This document shows, piece after piece, positions 49,649 through 62,435 of a DNA stretch of 64,000 bases. Both the position numbers and the translations under genes were made by a program. The stretch's first letter is position 1, and the number at the start of each line of letters is the position of its first letter. Location of the stretch: the NCBI GenBank assembly GCA_037975125.1, contig JAJQOW010000021.1, positions 83,501-147,500 of the forward strand. Reading direction: 5' to 3'. Source of the stretch: Latrodectus hesperus (lineage: Eukaryota > Arthropoda > Arachnida > Araneae > Theridiidae). Below the pieces are notes generated by a model. That model was not told the DNA's origin. It did no database searches and saw nothing but the letters and a program-made list of their open reading frames with translations.

Positions 49649-50082
49649 GTCCGGCATTATAAGAAGTTTAGAAACCATTGACGAATTTCCCTTTCAGGAA
49701 AGTCTCCATAATAACAAAATTGTACACATTGCCAAGGTCATGATTTCGGCACATGGAATGATTTGATATGACTTCAACCGAACACGACACCAAATAATTA
49801 ATTCTTTATCACTATTATATTAATTATACATACCGCTCTTTTAATTATACAATATTTTTATTTCTATATCATGCACGCTAGAAGCTCGTTTTAACGAATT
49901 TTTAATTTACGAACTCTCTCTGTTTAACGAACTAATTTAATTTATGGCAGGTTTCAATGTTGATTGCATAAACACAGACCATTCAAATTTTTCTATTTAA
50001 GAACCAAAATTTTGAAAAATCTCTTTCTGGAACTCATTTTTATACATTTTTCATTCTTCAATTTTTTATTTAGTTTATTTAC
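49649..50082. other. AT-rich sequence, no gene
   Basis: Counterpart of 19995-20432, nearly identical. Nothing recognised. Confidence 0.35.
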
Positions 50083-50440
50083 TTTGTGACTCAGTAATAA
50101 GGATTCAAGGTTTTTTATTCGAATTTATGACTGAGTAATATGGATTGACGAATTTTTATGCGATTTTATAACTGAGTACTTTGGATTGACAATTTTTTAT
50201 TCAATTTTAAGACTGAGTAATATGGATTGAAGGTTTTTTATTCGACTTATAATAGCAGAGAAATATAGATTGACTACTTTAACTAGACTTTTTGACTGAG
50301 TAGTATGAATTGATAATTTTTCATTCGAATTTATAACTGAGAAATATGGTTTGACAACTTTTATTAGATTTTATGACAGAGTAATATGGACTGTCAGTAT
50401 TTTACTCGATTTTAACAGTGATTAATATAGATTGACATTT
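50083..50440 (+). repeat. ~42-bp degenerate tandem repeat (copy B)
   Basis: Same unit as at 20433-20800. The two copies are almost identical up to about 50260, then differ in both substitutions and length. Confidence 0.8.
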
Positions 50441-50729
50441 TAATCCGAGAGTTGCTAAATTTTTTCAATTGTGAATAATTGCTCTATTCGTATTGGAAAC
50501 CGAATACTTTAGGAAATGCGTTAGAAAATTATTCTACCTTATCTAATTTTCTTTTTTATAGCATATAATTAACTGTTCTAACGCAAACATCGTAGATTGT
50601 TTAGGAAAAGTGTAGATTTGAAGCTACCATAGAAAACTGACATTCAAGGCCTAATGCACCTGTCAATCTGTGATTGAATGATATTAAGGAAAAGATATCT
50701 AAAACACAATTTGACAGACAGACCTTATG

Positions 50730-51856
50730 AAAGACCCACTGTAAAAATACAATAAGTTTTTTTCCCCGAAGACCTCTCTGATTAACTCTTATACTAATGT
50801 ACAATATACATTTGTTACATATATAAAATGCAATAAGTGTTTTGCCAGGAGACTTCACTGATTAACTCTTATACGAACTGTAAAATAAAAACCCCTCCTT
50901 ATAACGAAATAAATTTTTTTCCACAAGATATTTGGAATATGTATTTAGATATAATTTGTACAATATACATTAGTTACATATATAAAATACAATAAGTTTT
51001 TTTTTGCTCGAAGACTTCACTGATTAACTCTTATACGAACTCTTATACTAATGTACAATATACATTTAGTTACATATATAAAAATACAATAAGTTTTTTG
51101 CTGCCAGAAGACTTCACTGATTAACTTTTATACGAACTGTAAAATAAAAACCCACTCCTAATAACGAAATAAAATTTTTTCACAAGATATTTGGAATATG
51201 TATTTAGATGTAATTTATACAATATACATTAGTTACATATAAAAAATACAATAAGTTTTTTGCCCGAAGACTTCACTGATTAACTTTTATACGAACTGTA
51301 AAATAAAAACCCACTCCTAATAACGAAATAAAATTTTTTCACAAGATATTTGGAATATGTATTTAGATGTAATTTATACAATATACATTAGTTACATATA
51401 AAAAATACAATAAGTTTTTTGCCCGAAGACTTCACTGATTAACTTTTATACGAACTGTAAAATAAAAACCCATTCCTAATAACGAAATAAAATTTTTTCA
51501 CAAGATATTCGGAATATGTATTTAGATGTAATTTATACAATATACATTAGTTACATATAAAAAATACAATAAGTTTTTTGCCCGAAGACTTCACTGATTA
51601 ACTTTTATACGAACTGTAAAATAAAAACCCACTCCTAATAACGAAATAAAATTTTTTCACAAGATATTCGGAATATGTATTTAGATGTAATTTATACAAT
51701 ATACATTAGTTACATATAAAAAATACAATAAGTTTTTTGCCCGAAGACTTCACTGATTAACTTTTATACGAACTGTAAAATAAAAACCCACTCCTAGTAA
51801 CGAAATAAAATTTTTTCACAAGATATTTGGAATATGTATTTAGATGTAATTTGTAA
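50730..51856 (+). repeat. ~160-bp tandem array (copy B)
   Basis: Same unit as at 21080-22265. The last five units are nearly identical to each other with a period of 159-160. The order of variants (for example ttggaatatg versus tcggaatatg) differs from copy A, so the arrays have evolved separately. Confidence 0.93.
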
Positions 51857-54112
51857 GGAAGTGGTATCAGATGATAAAATTCTTCAAAACATAACGAATA
51901 AGAATGGAGAAAAAACTTTCAGTAATTGTACAAGAAGAAAAACGATTAACGATCATCAGAATGGCTAATGATTGAGGTTTTTTTTTTTGCGAAAACAACT
52001 ATAAAGTGCTTTAATACTTCAAGTGGAAAAAACGGAAAACTGTATTTAAAAATGCAGTTTTGAAAAAAAAAATTGAAAGAGATTACAATGCCTGATTTTT
52101 CGCCGATTAAATGAAAATAGAAATTATTTCTAAGTATAGATTTTATTTTGCACGCCATTTTTTTTATTAAATACGAATAATGAAAATCTTTTTTCAATAG
52201 TTTTTTATTGACAAAAAGAGAAGTTTGCAAATAAAATTAACTTTTAAAAAAATCCTATTTTATTCTATTTTACGGACTTTCAATTAAAAAAAATTTTCCA
52301 CGAGTTTGTAAAAACGAGCATCTGGTATATTTTAATAACTTAAGCCATAACCATTTTTTATATTAATTAACAGAATTATTCTGCAAGTTACATAATAATT
52401 ATTTTAACCCTAAATAATGTTTATTTTCTTGTCACGTTTTGATTAAAATGTTCATTTGGTGTCCAAGTATATTCAACTGTTTGTTATATTATTCTCGCAA
52501 TCATAATATAATCACTTCTATATATTTTACTATTATTACTTAAGCCTTGAATACTGGTATTGATTATAAATGTAGAATACTGTTATAATTTTACTTCAAA
52601 ACTGGTGAGAAATTCTTGCGAAATTATTGGCCATCCTTCTTCTTATTGATGAACCAGATATTTACACATCAAACGTTTTATTATTTTTAGAATATGTTTC
52701 ATTTTTTTCATATTAACTATAAAGTGATTGTTTTTTCTATTCCAGTTGAGACCATGATTACGTCACTTTATTACAATTTTCATTGGTTTAAAGTATACAT
52801 GACGTCAGGTAACGTTTCATCTACGTCACACATTGTATTACGATGGCATCGTAAATCCAACTTGTCCATGAATTTGCTTGTTGCATTCAAATCGCATTGC
52901 TCGAGCAGCAGCAAACTAGTCGAAGTTCACCATCAAATCCATCTATGAAAAAGAATGCATTCATAATTTTTTATTTATCAGTAATAAAGAAGGATTTTTT
53001 TAATTATAATTTTCCCATTTGTATACTGTTTTTCTACACCATGAAAATTACCTGTTCTAAATAATTCGTTTTCAAATTTTAATATCTTTAACAATATTGC
53101 TTCAAAAACTGTAAACGTAAAAAAGGAAATAGCAAAATGAAAGCGGTAAGAAAACATCAACTTTATACTCTGTTCAAATCGGCTAGTTCAAGTTACATTT
53201 TATACATTTTGCATAATTTTGTTCTCAATATGGTCTTCAAGAATTAAAGTATACACGGAAATGTATAAGTGATTTAATATATAATAAAGCAATATTTAAA
53301 AAAGCTGTCTGATATTAAAATAATTTTAAACATTGAGTTTAATTATGGAGCAATGCAAAAAAATCTCTTATATAGTAAACAAATCTAAACTATATTATTA
53401 TGGATACAATACAAGAGAAAAAGCGCATTATAAAAAAACGGAACTTTTCTCAAGTTACAGTTTGAAGTTCTAATTTATTGCCCATTTCTGCTGCAGCATT
53501 GCTTCTGAAAAACATACATGTGTATAATTTTAGTAAATAAAGCAGCTGCATATGCACAATAGATTCGAGTAATAAACTATTTTGAGATTATGAGAGATTT
53601 AGTACGTTTAAAATATAATTTTTCTATTGAACGCAATGTAATTAAAATATTAGTAACAAAAGGCATTATTTGTATGAATATTTCTTGAAAATAATTTAAG
53701 AAATTCATCCGTAATGATTGTGATAGTGTTCTAAAAGACCAATGTTTAATATTATAAAATATTTATAAGCAATTATATTGTTAGTCACAGATGCGGTATC
53801 CAGCATGCGAAATTCTGATATTTTTGGCGACGAAGAAATGTTGCCAAGACGACGTATTTGGAGATCCTGCGATTTCGTAAATACTAGGATTTCTAAAATA
53901 GAATTTTCTACATAATTTTTATAAGTCTCTATCTTCATGGCATAACACAAACCAAAGGTTGCTAGATAAATAAGAAAATCCGCCAAAAAATCACCACACT
54001 TACAATTTGGCATGCTGGATTATACGGCATTTGTGTTATTTAGATATTTTCCTTACACAATAAGTAATGAAACTTCATATTATTATTATTTCACAATATG
54101 AACACGCTTAAG
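51857..54112. other. AT-rich sequence, no assured gene (copy B)
   Basis: Counterpart of 22266-24539, with CRE-like sites conserved at 52758-52829 and the same 102-residue minus frame at 53705-54013. The plus frame corresponding to 23111-23491 is broken here by a small deletion after about 52935. Confidence 0.35.
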
Positions 54113-54360
54113 TTTGCTGTGGTTTTGTGGTAGGACAGTGTTTTCTAGAGCTGCAGGTCTGCCGATTGACATTGTTGAATAATAGGGGTTGAATGTTACG
54201 CTTTTGCCTTACATATACTCCTCTGAATAAATGCTTGGGAGTTTTCCGGGTTTCCTCCTTTGCGCCATGAGAATACTACCCTCTATCTGTAAAAAGGCAC
54301 GGAAGTTTATATATTGGACATTAAAATACTTTACAAAGGCTTTCGTTTTTTAGACTGAAA
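54113..54360 (+). mobile_element. Degenerate tRNA-headed SINE, family S4 (copy B)
   Basis: Identical to the copy at 24540-24785 as far as I can see by eye. Confidence 0.5.
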
Positions 54361-55106
54361 ACTACACGGTGTCAAAATATATACACTCTTTTTCATCACA
54401 AACTTTATATATATAGTCCAATTAGCAACAGTGAAGGGAAAATATTAATGAAAATTGTAATTCGAAAATTGAGTATTTGTGTCAAATATGAGCGGAATGA
54501 AAATGGAATATTGAAGTAATGAACTAATTTTTATCTACATTCCTTTCTAAAATATTGATATTTCTTTCTTTTTCGAGTTGTTTCTTTCTCTCTCTCTCTC
54601 TCTCTTTAAATATATACATTCCTCCATATTTCAAATGAAAGAATATTTGTAGAGATAGCTGTTTAAGAAATGTCTGTAAACCCAGCGTCAATTAGAATTC
54701 GATTTTCCATACAACAGCATTACATTAATCCAATGATTATTTTAATGATCTGGACAGTCTCCCTGGGATTGCCATTAGTTTGCGTAAAAACGTAAAAACA
54801 TCACACAGGAAAAGATTACATAGCTAGTCAGGAATTAGTAACTTGAAGCCATGTATTAGTAATTAGACGATCATTACACAGTGTATATCCATTAATCATG
54901 ACTTTCATTTTCTGGTGTCAGTCACCTTTAAGCCAATCACGTTTCACTAATTATCTGTGATGGCTCCAACATCATATGTTTAATACATGCATTTCAACTC
55001 ATCTACGCAACTAGTTCTGATGGTATTTAATGTGTTTCATCATTGTGTTTGTCCAAACTACTTTAAGTGCAAGAAAAAATATCCTAAGACCACATGTAGC
55101 CGATCG
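54361..55106. other. AT-rich sequence with (CT)n, no gene
   Basis: Counterpart of 24786-25526. Identity drops sharply at about 54868. Confidence 0.4.
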
Positions 55107-55397
55107 ATGACTGAGTGGTTAGCGTTCCTGACTCCTGAGCTGTGGGTCCCGGGTTTGAATCTCGGTTCAGGTATGGATGTTACTTTATCTCTGTGTTTCT
55201 CGGTCCTTTTTTCTGCGATGATGTATGAATGTTGCCTTCCTTATAAGCGGGTTTGTGGTGGTATGGCGTGGGTAATGCTGCTCGCCTCCGTGACTTGGTT
55301 CACAAGTGCTCACTGGGTAACGACAAATGAGTAGCAGTTTCCAGTCTTGTTGGGGTGAAAGGTATGTCACCAATGTGGCCACCGTTATTAAAAATAA
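55107..55397 (+). mobile_element. tRNA-derived SINE, family S1 (copy B, second)
   Basis: Orthologue of 25527-25822: head tagccgatcgatgactgagt, B box gggtttgaatctc, body ccttataagcgggtttgtgg. Confidence 0.85.
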
Positions 55398-57137
55398 AAA
55401 AGAGGTTATATATATAAAGTAATCATAGAATAATCGTTGATAATTAAAAAAAATCCGTAGCTCATGGAAAACAAAAGGTTACCAACGATTTGGATTTAAA
55501 TATAAATGCAGGTGTTGAATGTTTTGAATAAACCGTGCAATGCATTGTGCCCTGAATTCAACACAAGCTAAAATACGTGATATATCGTAAAAGTTACACA
55601 AGGAAGATATAAAACGTTTTAGGAAATAGTACAAAATATTAATATAAAAATTTTCTAATTTCTTTTGTCAAAGTATGGCAGATTAAATTTTATTCATATA
55701 GAATTCTACAGATTGTGTTGAAGCAAAGAAATATATCCAATTACCATTACCTCTATACCTTTATGTTTAAAGAAATACATTACTTGCTTCGTCCTTGCAG
55801 ATACAATATTTGTTGTCAAAAAAATAAATTGTTTTGTCTTATAAGCGAATCTATAAGGTTATTAGGATAGTGTAAATATCTTTCCACCTATTTTTCTTAT
55901 ACTCTTATCATAAAAAATGCTTAACTTCTTGTATACTTGTGTTTTGCCATTGTCATATCAAATTATCTCCATTTTAAAATAAAACTGACACCACTCTTTT
56001 ACGTCATTTTATAGAAATTAAATAAAAATGATGTAGGCGTATTTCTTATGTACATGCCAATGTATTTTTAATATTCTCAGAAAAATATGTGGCCTACATA
56101 AAAACAAATTTTTAAATTTGTTTATTTTCAGTGATATTCTACTATCAAAAAATGAATAATATTTTCTATAATGTGTTTATAATGTAACTCTTTTAATAGG
56201 TATAAAAAAGTATACTTTAAAAATCAGCGAGGAATCCTCTGCAATTTTTGTCATTTCTTGTTAAATTAATATATTTTGCAAAGTAAAACATGCAAAAGAA
56301 AAAATACACATGTTTAGCAAGCAAAAAATACATATGTTTAGTGGTTAAAAAGCAAATTTGTTTTGATGAATATTTTGCAAACGTTTTGCATAAGATATTA
56401 TAAAAAATCATTCTTCTAGTATTAAAAATAAATATTTTGAAAAATTAAAAGTCCTTGTCTTATGTTCTGTTATTACTATAAAAATACACAAAAATAATTA
56501 GGATTAAAGAATGTTTCTTAAGCTTTGATATTTTGCATGTTGCAACTAAAAATTGCTTAGAAAATTCTTTATAAATGAAATTAGTGATCAACTAAGCTGG
56601 AAATTGAAATTTAATTTGAAATAATATTTCTAGGGTACCTAAAAGCACACATCTGTTTAAAAGTCAAATTGGTATAAGACAATGATATTCCCCTAAGAGA
56701 TTTCTCGCCAAATCAGGTGTTCTTTGATTTGATTATAGTGTTGCCAGTTTCCCTTTGGTGCTGTCAAATTGTGTTTTTGTTGCTTTTCGGATTTTTTGTT
56801 ACCAGGTTTTGTTTTGTCTCCTGTTTTACGTCCATTTTGCGTCACATATATGGTTTTTTTAAGTGGCAACATCGTTTAAATTGCTTTGTGACAAAAATGT
56901 TTGAAAAGGTTGCCAATTTCGAGGGTATACTTTGCTCTAGTTCCGCCAGATTTATTTAGTAAAATTATAGTTTGAAGTAGAACTAAAGCATCAGTTTAAG
57001 TAAATCAGCTACCGTTATCAATAATATTATTTCTGAGTAAATTAAAAAAGTAATGTTTATTCAGTTTAAAAAAACTTGCATAATTTGCAAAACCTTAGTT
57101 TCTTTAACACGAATGACTAACGGTGTTAACTTGTCAG
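55398..57137. other. AT-rich sequence, no gene
   Basis: Counterpart of 25823-27567 with scattered changes. No gene. Confidence 0.4.
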
Positions 57138-57288
57138 TCATGCACTTAGATTTAGATTTAAAATTAGGGTGGTTCCAAAAGAAGCTAGCACCGCGACCAT
57201 AGGTCTATTGCACTATACCCCTCAGAAAGTCTTATTTGAAGAGACCAGTGGCTGAAGCAAAGTTCAGCAGACATTTTACTGGAATTTC

Positions 57289-60200
57289 CTACAACATCCT
57301 AGGTTCAATCAAGTGCGGACCCAGGTGTTCAAATCTATGTGCAGAAAAGGTCTCACATTCACATAAGATGTGTATTGAAGTTTTTTCCATATAATGACAA
57401 CCTCTACAAGTAGGATCATCTGAAACTCCCATTATCATGAGATGTCTTTTAAGGTGGCTGTGACCTGTAAGTAGTCCCACTGCTTTCCTGAGACTGTCTC
57501 TATTGAGCTTTAATAATTCTTTTTGCCTTTTGCTAGAGCACGTGCTATTTAATAACCTTGCTTGTCTTTGATCATTGGCATTTTACCAATTCATTAACTG
57601 TTGTTTTCTGAAAAGATCAAAGACATTCTTTCTGATCAATTCTTTTGAAGTACCTAGCGCTGGTTCAGGACCAAAAAAGTCAGTTGTTGATCCAGTCCTT
57701 GCTATCTCGTCAGCTAATTCATTGCCAGGAACACCAGAGTGCCCAGGCTCCCACATTAAAGTGGTGGGTTATTATTAGCTAATTTACACAGAGGGATATA
57801 ACATTCCCAGGCAAGAACAGAAGTTATAGTAGACTTCTGTAGAGCTAATAATGCAGCTTGACTGTCAGAACAGATGATTATTCTTTTACGAGATTAGTTT
57901 CTGTCCAAGCATATTCTACTGCACATAAGAATGGCAAAGACTTCTGCTTGAAATACAGTTGTATATTTACCCAAAGGGAATGATAACTTAGTGCCATCAG
58001 CTGGACAACAAATACCAGCCACAGTATTGGAATTCATTTTTGAGCCATCAGTATACCAGTAAATACAACTTTCACTGATAGCAACATTATTCCAGTCTTC
58101 TCTGAAGGGAAATTTGATTGTATAAGGCTTATCAAAAGCATACTTAACAATCGTGTAATCAGTAGGCATACTTATAAAAGGATGATTAGTTACGTCAGCA
58201 TTGAGGTTTCCCCAGGATAAAAATCTAGAGTATTTCTTCCACTGACCTGTATTTTTAAGCCTCTTCATGCTAAGTACTGCTTCTGCTTCAATACGCATAT
58301 AAAGAGGATGCATACCAAGCAGAAGCTCCGGTGTAGTTGTGGGAGTTATTCGAATACACCCAGAGATTGCTACACAAAGCATCCTTTGAAATTTTGTTAA
58401 TTCTGCTTTAGCGGTTTCGTTTCTAATTTTAAACCACCAGACCACTGAACCATAGGTAATGATGGGACAAATAATCATAGTGTAAATCCAATGAATAACT
58501 TTGGTATTTAGGCCCCAAGTTCTTCCAAATGCATTTCTACAAGACCAGAAAGCTTTTTTTGCTCTTTCAATACAAAAGTTGAGGTGCTTGTTTCAACTTA
58601 GGTTCATTTTAAAAATACTGCTAAGAATTTAACTTCTTTGGAGGGAGCAAGTTAATTCTTGACCAAAAAAAAGTGATATTTTTCAGATTAAGATTCTTTT
58701 TCTTTGTGAAGGCTACCATAGTGGTTTTTTGAAGATCTACAGAAAGGCCTTCTTTTTTACACCAAGTCTCAACTTGTTTGAGGGTGCTGGACATGATGCT
58801 GGAGATTGTTTCACCAAACTTACCCCTGCCGATTATAACTAAATCATCTGCATATCCAAAGGTGGTGAGCCTGGTTTTTTTAACACCTCTAAAAAGGAGT
58901 CTACAACATAACACCATAAGATGGGTGAAAGAACCCCTCCCTGTGGACAACCAGCTTTGGCTTGGATCATCATGTTTTCACCTAAAAATGAGGCACTGAC
59001 AAATCTGTTATTGAGCAGCTTTTCTATCCAAGAACAGATTGTGTTATTAACTCCCTTTCTAGCAAGAGATTGTAAAATGGTTTCAATGAGTACCTTATCA
59101 AAGGCACCTTCTATATCTAAGAAAACAGCTAAAGCAAGTTCCTTAGCCTTAAAGCTCTTTTCCAAAATGAAGGATAGGTTGTAGATCGCCCTTCAGTGGA
59201 TCTACCAGGTTGATATGCATATTGAGAGTCAGAAAGTGGTTTTTCCACTAAGTGAACTTCTCTAATATATCTGTCAATCAGCTTTTCAATTGCCTTTACA
59301 AGAAAGGATGTTAAGCTGATAGGTCTAAAAGATTTAGCTTCATAGTAATTATCTTTCCCTATTTTAGGAATAAAAATTACTTTTGTATGCCTCCAGGCAA
59401 TAGGTATATGCCCAAAGACTATGCTTGTCCTAAAGATTCTACAGAGAATTGGAGCAATGCACTGGACTCCCTCAATAAGCAGAGCCGGAACAATCCCATC
59501 CATTCCCAGTGATTTATAAGGTTTAAAGGACATTATTGCCCATCTTGTTCGATCATAAGTTATGATTCTTTTAGCAACATCCCATTTACTTCTACCACAA
59601 TTAGAAGTAGGGAGTGTAAAATTAGGAGTACCATTTATTTCGTTGGAACCTGGAAAGTGAACTCTGAACAGTTCAGACAGTGTCTCTCTCCCAGATTCTG
59701 AAAACTTACCATTTGGCAATTTAAGAGTATTTAGACAGCAGTTCCTGTCTTTAGACATTATTTTAACGAGTCTTGCAGTAGCAGACACAGTTTTAATGTC
59801 AGTGCAATAATTTCGCCAAGAATTCTTTTTAGAATTCCTGATAGTTTTATTATACGTGGTAAGTGCCAATTTATATTTCTGCCACTCACCTTTCTTTTTG
59901 GCTCTATTAAAGAGCTTTCTATATTGTCTTTGCAATTTACTTAACTCTTTAGACCACCAAGGAAATAACCTTGGAGAGCAAGTATTGCTGACATCACAAT
60001 TTTGATAGTAAGCTTGGAGAATGTCGTGTTGCATGTGATCAACGGCCAACTCCAAATCTACTACCGAAGATAACTTACCGAAGTCGCCTTCCTTGATAAG
60101 ATCTTCTAGATCTTTTTTGTAGGAACCCCAATTGGTATTTTTTGGGTTCCTACCTACCACCTCTAGTCTGTTTGCCCCTAAAACAGAAAAGCTAATGTAT

Positions 60201-60860
60201 TGGTGGTCAGATAAACTTATTTCATCAGACACTTTCCAATCTTTAATAAAGTCAGCACACTTACTATTACATAAAGTGATGTCAATGACTTCTCTTCTAT
60301 TTATAGTAATAAAGGTGGGTTCATTATCTCTATTAAGAATAAATAGATTATAATACAAAATGTATTCTAAAAGATCCTCACCACGTTTGTTGCAATCATT
60401 ACTTCCCCACATAGTATGGTGAGCATTTGCATCACATCCTATGATGAGTTTCTTACTCAAATTGTTATAATCTAAAAGACTAACAATTTGCACATTGAAT
60501 ATGTCTTTATCTTCAAAGGGAAGATATGGAGACATTAAGGTAATTTCATCTTTGAGTCCTTGCAATAAACAGGATACTTTTACAGCAATCCCCATTTAGG
60601 TAATTGATCAGAATGAGGGCATTTAATTTGTTGCTAATAGCAATACATGCTCTTGGTCTCAAACAACACTTATCATAAAATATGTTAAAACCCTGAACAT
60701 GTAGGCCCAACACAGAACCATTGGAAATCCATGGCTCTTGAATTAAAACAACATCAATCTCACCTCTAGTCATCTTCTTGCTAAGAATAGCTGAAGCTGA
60801 TCGACTATGATGAAGGTATATCTGTGCTACTTTGATGATACTTACCATTGTGGCACCCAA
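57289..60860 (-). pseudogene. LINE ORF2: endonuclease, reverse transcriptase and RNase H, frameshifted
   Basis: Translation would begin at the ATG at 60848 (MVSIIKVAQIYLHHSRSA), just after ORF1. The endonuclease shows VLIQEPWI, GCDANAHHTMWG and the SLSDHQYI motif. The reverse transcriptase shows IGKDNYYEAKSFRPISLTSF, YAYQPGRSTE, FLDIEGAFDKV, GCPQGGVLSPILW and the catalytic FGYADDLVI. RNase H shows YWYTDGSKMN, CSDSQAALLAL and WEPGHSGVPGNELADEIA. The tail has LTGHSHLKRHLMIMGV and CRGCHYMEKTSIHILCEC, a zinc-knuckle pattern. Frame changes occur near 60560, 59160, 58900 and 58600 and in the RNase H part, where stops also appear. All catalytic motifs are still legible, so inactivation is fairly recent. 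Confidence 0.93.
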
Positions 60861-60865
60861 AGAAG

Positions 60866-61999
60866 CTAAGAAGAAGCACTGCCTCCCAAGTCTCCATAAG
60901 TAGGGGACTTACTTACTTGAGTTTCCTGCAAAACCTTTTCTATCTCACTCTCAGATAGAGGAGAGCTGGGTTGCAGGGTTATATCAGAACCAGAAACTAA
61001 ATCTATTTCTTCAAGGTTGGGTAATTCGCTTTCCTTACTAGAAGTAGGAGAGGATTTACTTACTTGAGAGGAAGTTGCACCTTCTTGTTCAACTTCCATC
61101 TCTTCAATGCTCTGTACATCTTTCTGGTTTGGGTTCCGGAGAATTTTGAAAGTTTTCCAATCCAAACCAGTATAGGCACCATAATTTGCATTTTTAATGG
61201 CTTCTGAGACTTCCATATCAACCTCGAAGATCCATCTAATAGAATGTGTCTCTACAGATTTCTGCAGAGTATGCCATTCTAAAGACTTCAACTCCGGGTT
61301 GAGTCTATTTAGCCGTTTCAGAAATATGGCAGGATCTTTGGTATGAGTGTCCCTTGTCTTAAAGGCCACCTTTACCGGTTTAGGTAGATCACTGGGATCC
61401 AGAACACTGTGCCCCTCACCACTAAACAGACTCTTGTTACCATGGAAGGATTTTTTAATCCATTCCACAGTTTCAAGGTCATCACATTGGAGAATTAGTG
61501 CCCCAGACACTAAGGTTAAGCCTCGAATCCTAGGCACTTGATTTCCTATGGGGACCTCATCTGTCCTGGTGAGAATCTCCAGCTGTATGGGGTCAACATC
61601 CTCCTTGTTAAGTTTGTTGGTTGGGAAACCCTCCTTCACAATAGCTGCTTTATGGCTTTTAACAGCCTGAGCAAAAATCCCAGGTTGATGATCATCCCTG
61701 GGCTTTTTGGAGGCAGTGTTGATGGGAGAAGGGGTTGAAACCTCGAACCTAAGTCTTTTGGTGCCACCCACCTTCTGAACAGTCTCCACCTGCTCCCTTG
61801 CTTTATTACGACGCCTTAGATTGCGTCTTTGTGATTTTGTGAGACCTCCTGGTTCTCTAACTGTGGTGCCAGTGTGCTGCCTTGCGGCAACTCCACTTCC
61901 TCCTGCAGCCAGATCGCCAGTGTTCTCTTTTTTGCCGATATTCTGTTCCTTAGGAACCGTTTCGCCGGTTGATTGGATAACACCAGAAGATCTATCCAA
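60866..61999 (-). CDS. LINE ORF1 protein (DUF4780-like), 377 residues
   Basis: An intact frame that starts at the ATG at 61997-61999 and stops just before ORF2. It has a basic N-terminal third with GLTKSQRRNLRRRNKAREQ, likely nucleic-acid binding. A central domain follows (about residues 140-290) with RLNPELKSLEWHTLQK and YGAYTGLDWKTFKI, resembling the DUF4780 domain seen in many arthropod retroelement proteins. The C-terminal region is acidic and serine-rich (SSPTSSKESELPNLEEIDL and SPLSESEIEKVLQ). No CCHC knuckles are visible. By analogy it would coat the element RNA. It is the longest undamaged reading frame of any transposon in the window. Confidence 0.85.
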   Translation of the reverse strand: MDRSSGVIQSTGETVPKEQNIGKKENTGDLAAGGSGVAARQHTGTTVREPGGLTKSQRRNLRRRNKAREQVETVQKVGGTKRLRFEVSTPSPINTASKKPRDDHQPGIFAQAVKSHKAAIVKEGFPTNKLNKEDVDPIQLEILTRTDEVPIGNQVPRIRGLTLVSGALILQCDDLETVEWIKKSFHGNKSLFSGEGHSVLDPSDLPKPVKVAFKTRDTHTKDPAIFLKRLNRLNPELKSLEWHTLQKSVETHSIRWIFEVDMEVSEAIKNANYGAYTGLDWKTFKILRNPNQKDVQSIEEMEVEQEGATSSQVSKSSPTSSKESELPNLEEIDLVSGSDITLQPSSPLSESEIEKVLQETQVSKSPTYGDLGGSASS

Positions 62000-62039
62000 T
62001 CCTATTTTTTATAATTTTCACTTTTTGTTTTTTTATTTT

Positions 62040-62372
62040 TGTCATCCATAACAGATCAAGGAACTGGAAGGAAAATATACGGTCACCACCTGCATGGCCT
62101 CCCTGTACAGGTGGAAGGCAAACATACAACGAGGTCTTGCCTGGTTCCTCGAGGGGCCCGTTAGCGACACTATGACCCTGGTGCCATTCATCCATCAGCA
62201 CGGAGCCTAACACCTTGGATTGGGTTACCTTTCTGTATTAGCACAGCCTTCTCGCCATGGGTGACCCTACCATGAACCTAAACTAAGTTTAGGTTCCAGA
62301 CGTACATCACCTGTGCTACCTTTTTACACCCTCACAGCACTTTGAAGTTACAGAATAGGATTTGTGAGGGAA
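62040..62372 (-). other. 5' leader of the LINE
   Basis: Read on the minus strand, the leader contains tacgtctggaacc, then gtagggtcacccatggcgag and aaggctgtg. This block is shared with the leader of the deleted LINE at 8310-8420. The sequence tttaggttc/gaacctaaa also forms a short inverted repeat. It may hold the internal promoter, which is typical of such elements. Confidence 0.6.
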
Positions 62373-62435
62373 TCATGCACTTACCCATAAGAGAGACTAA
62401 AAAAGTGCGAAAGGTAACTGGAAAAATCTCTTATA

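Larger units (their letters stand above)
57149..62372 (-). mobile_element. Non-LTR retrotransposon, 5.2 kb, nearly full length
   Basis: Minus-strand element with leader, ORF1 and ORF2 (endonuclease, reverse transcriptase, RNase H, zinc-knuckle tail). Its 3' end, at the left, finishes in a short TAAATC-type repeat (aaatctaaatctaa) and not a long poly(A). The 11-bp repeat tcatgcactta flanks it (57138-57148 and 62373-62383). In copy A the same sequence occurs once, uninterrupted, at 27570-27580. The domain order and sequence style place it with the R1/LOA/I/Jockey-like elements of arthropods; the exact clade cannot be decided by eye. Confidence 0.95.
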
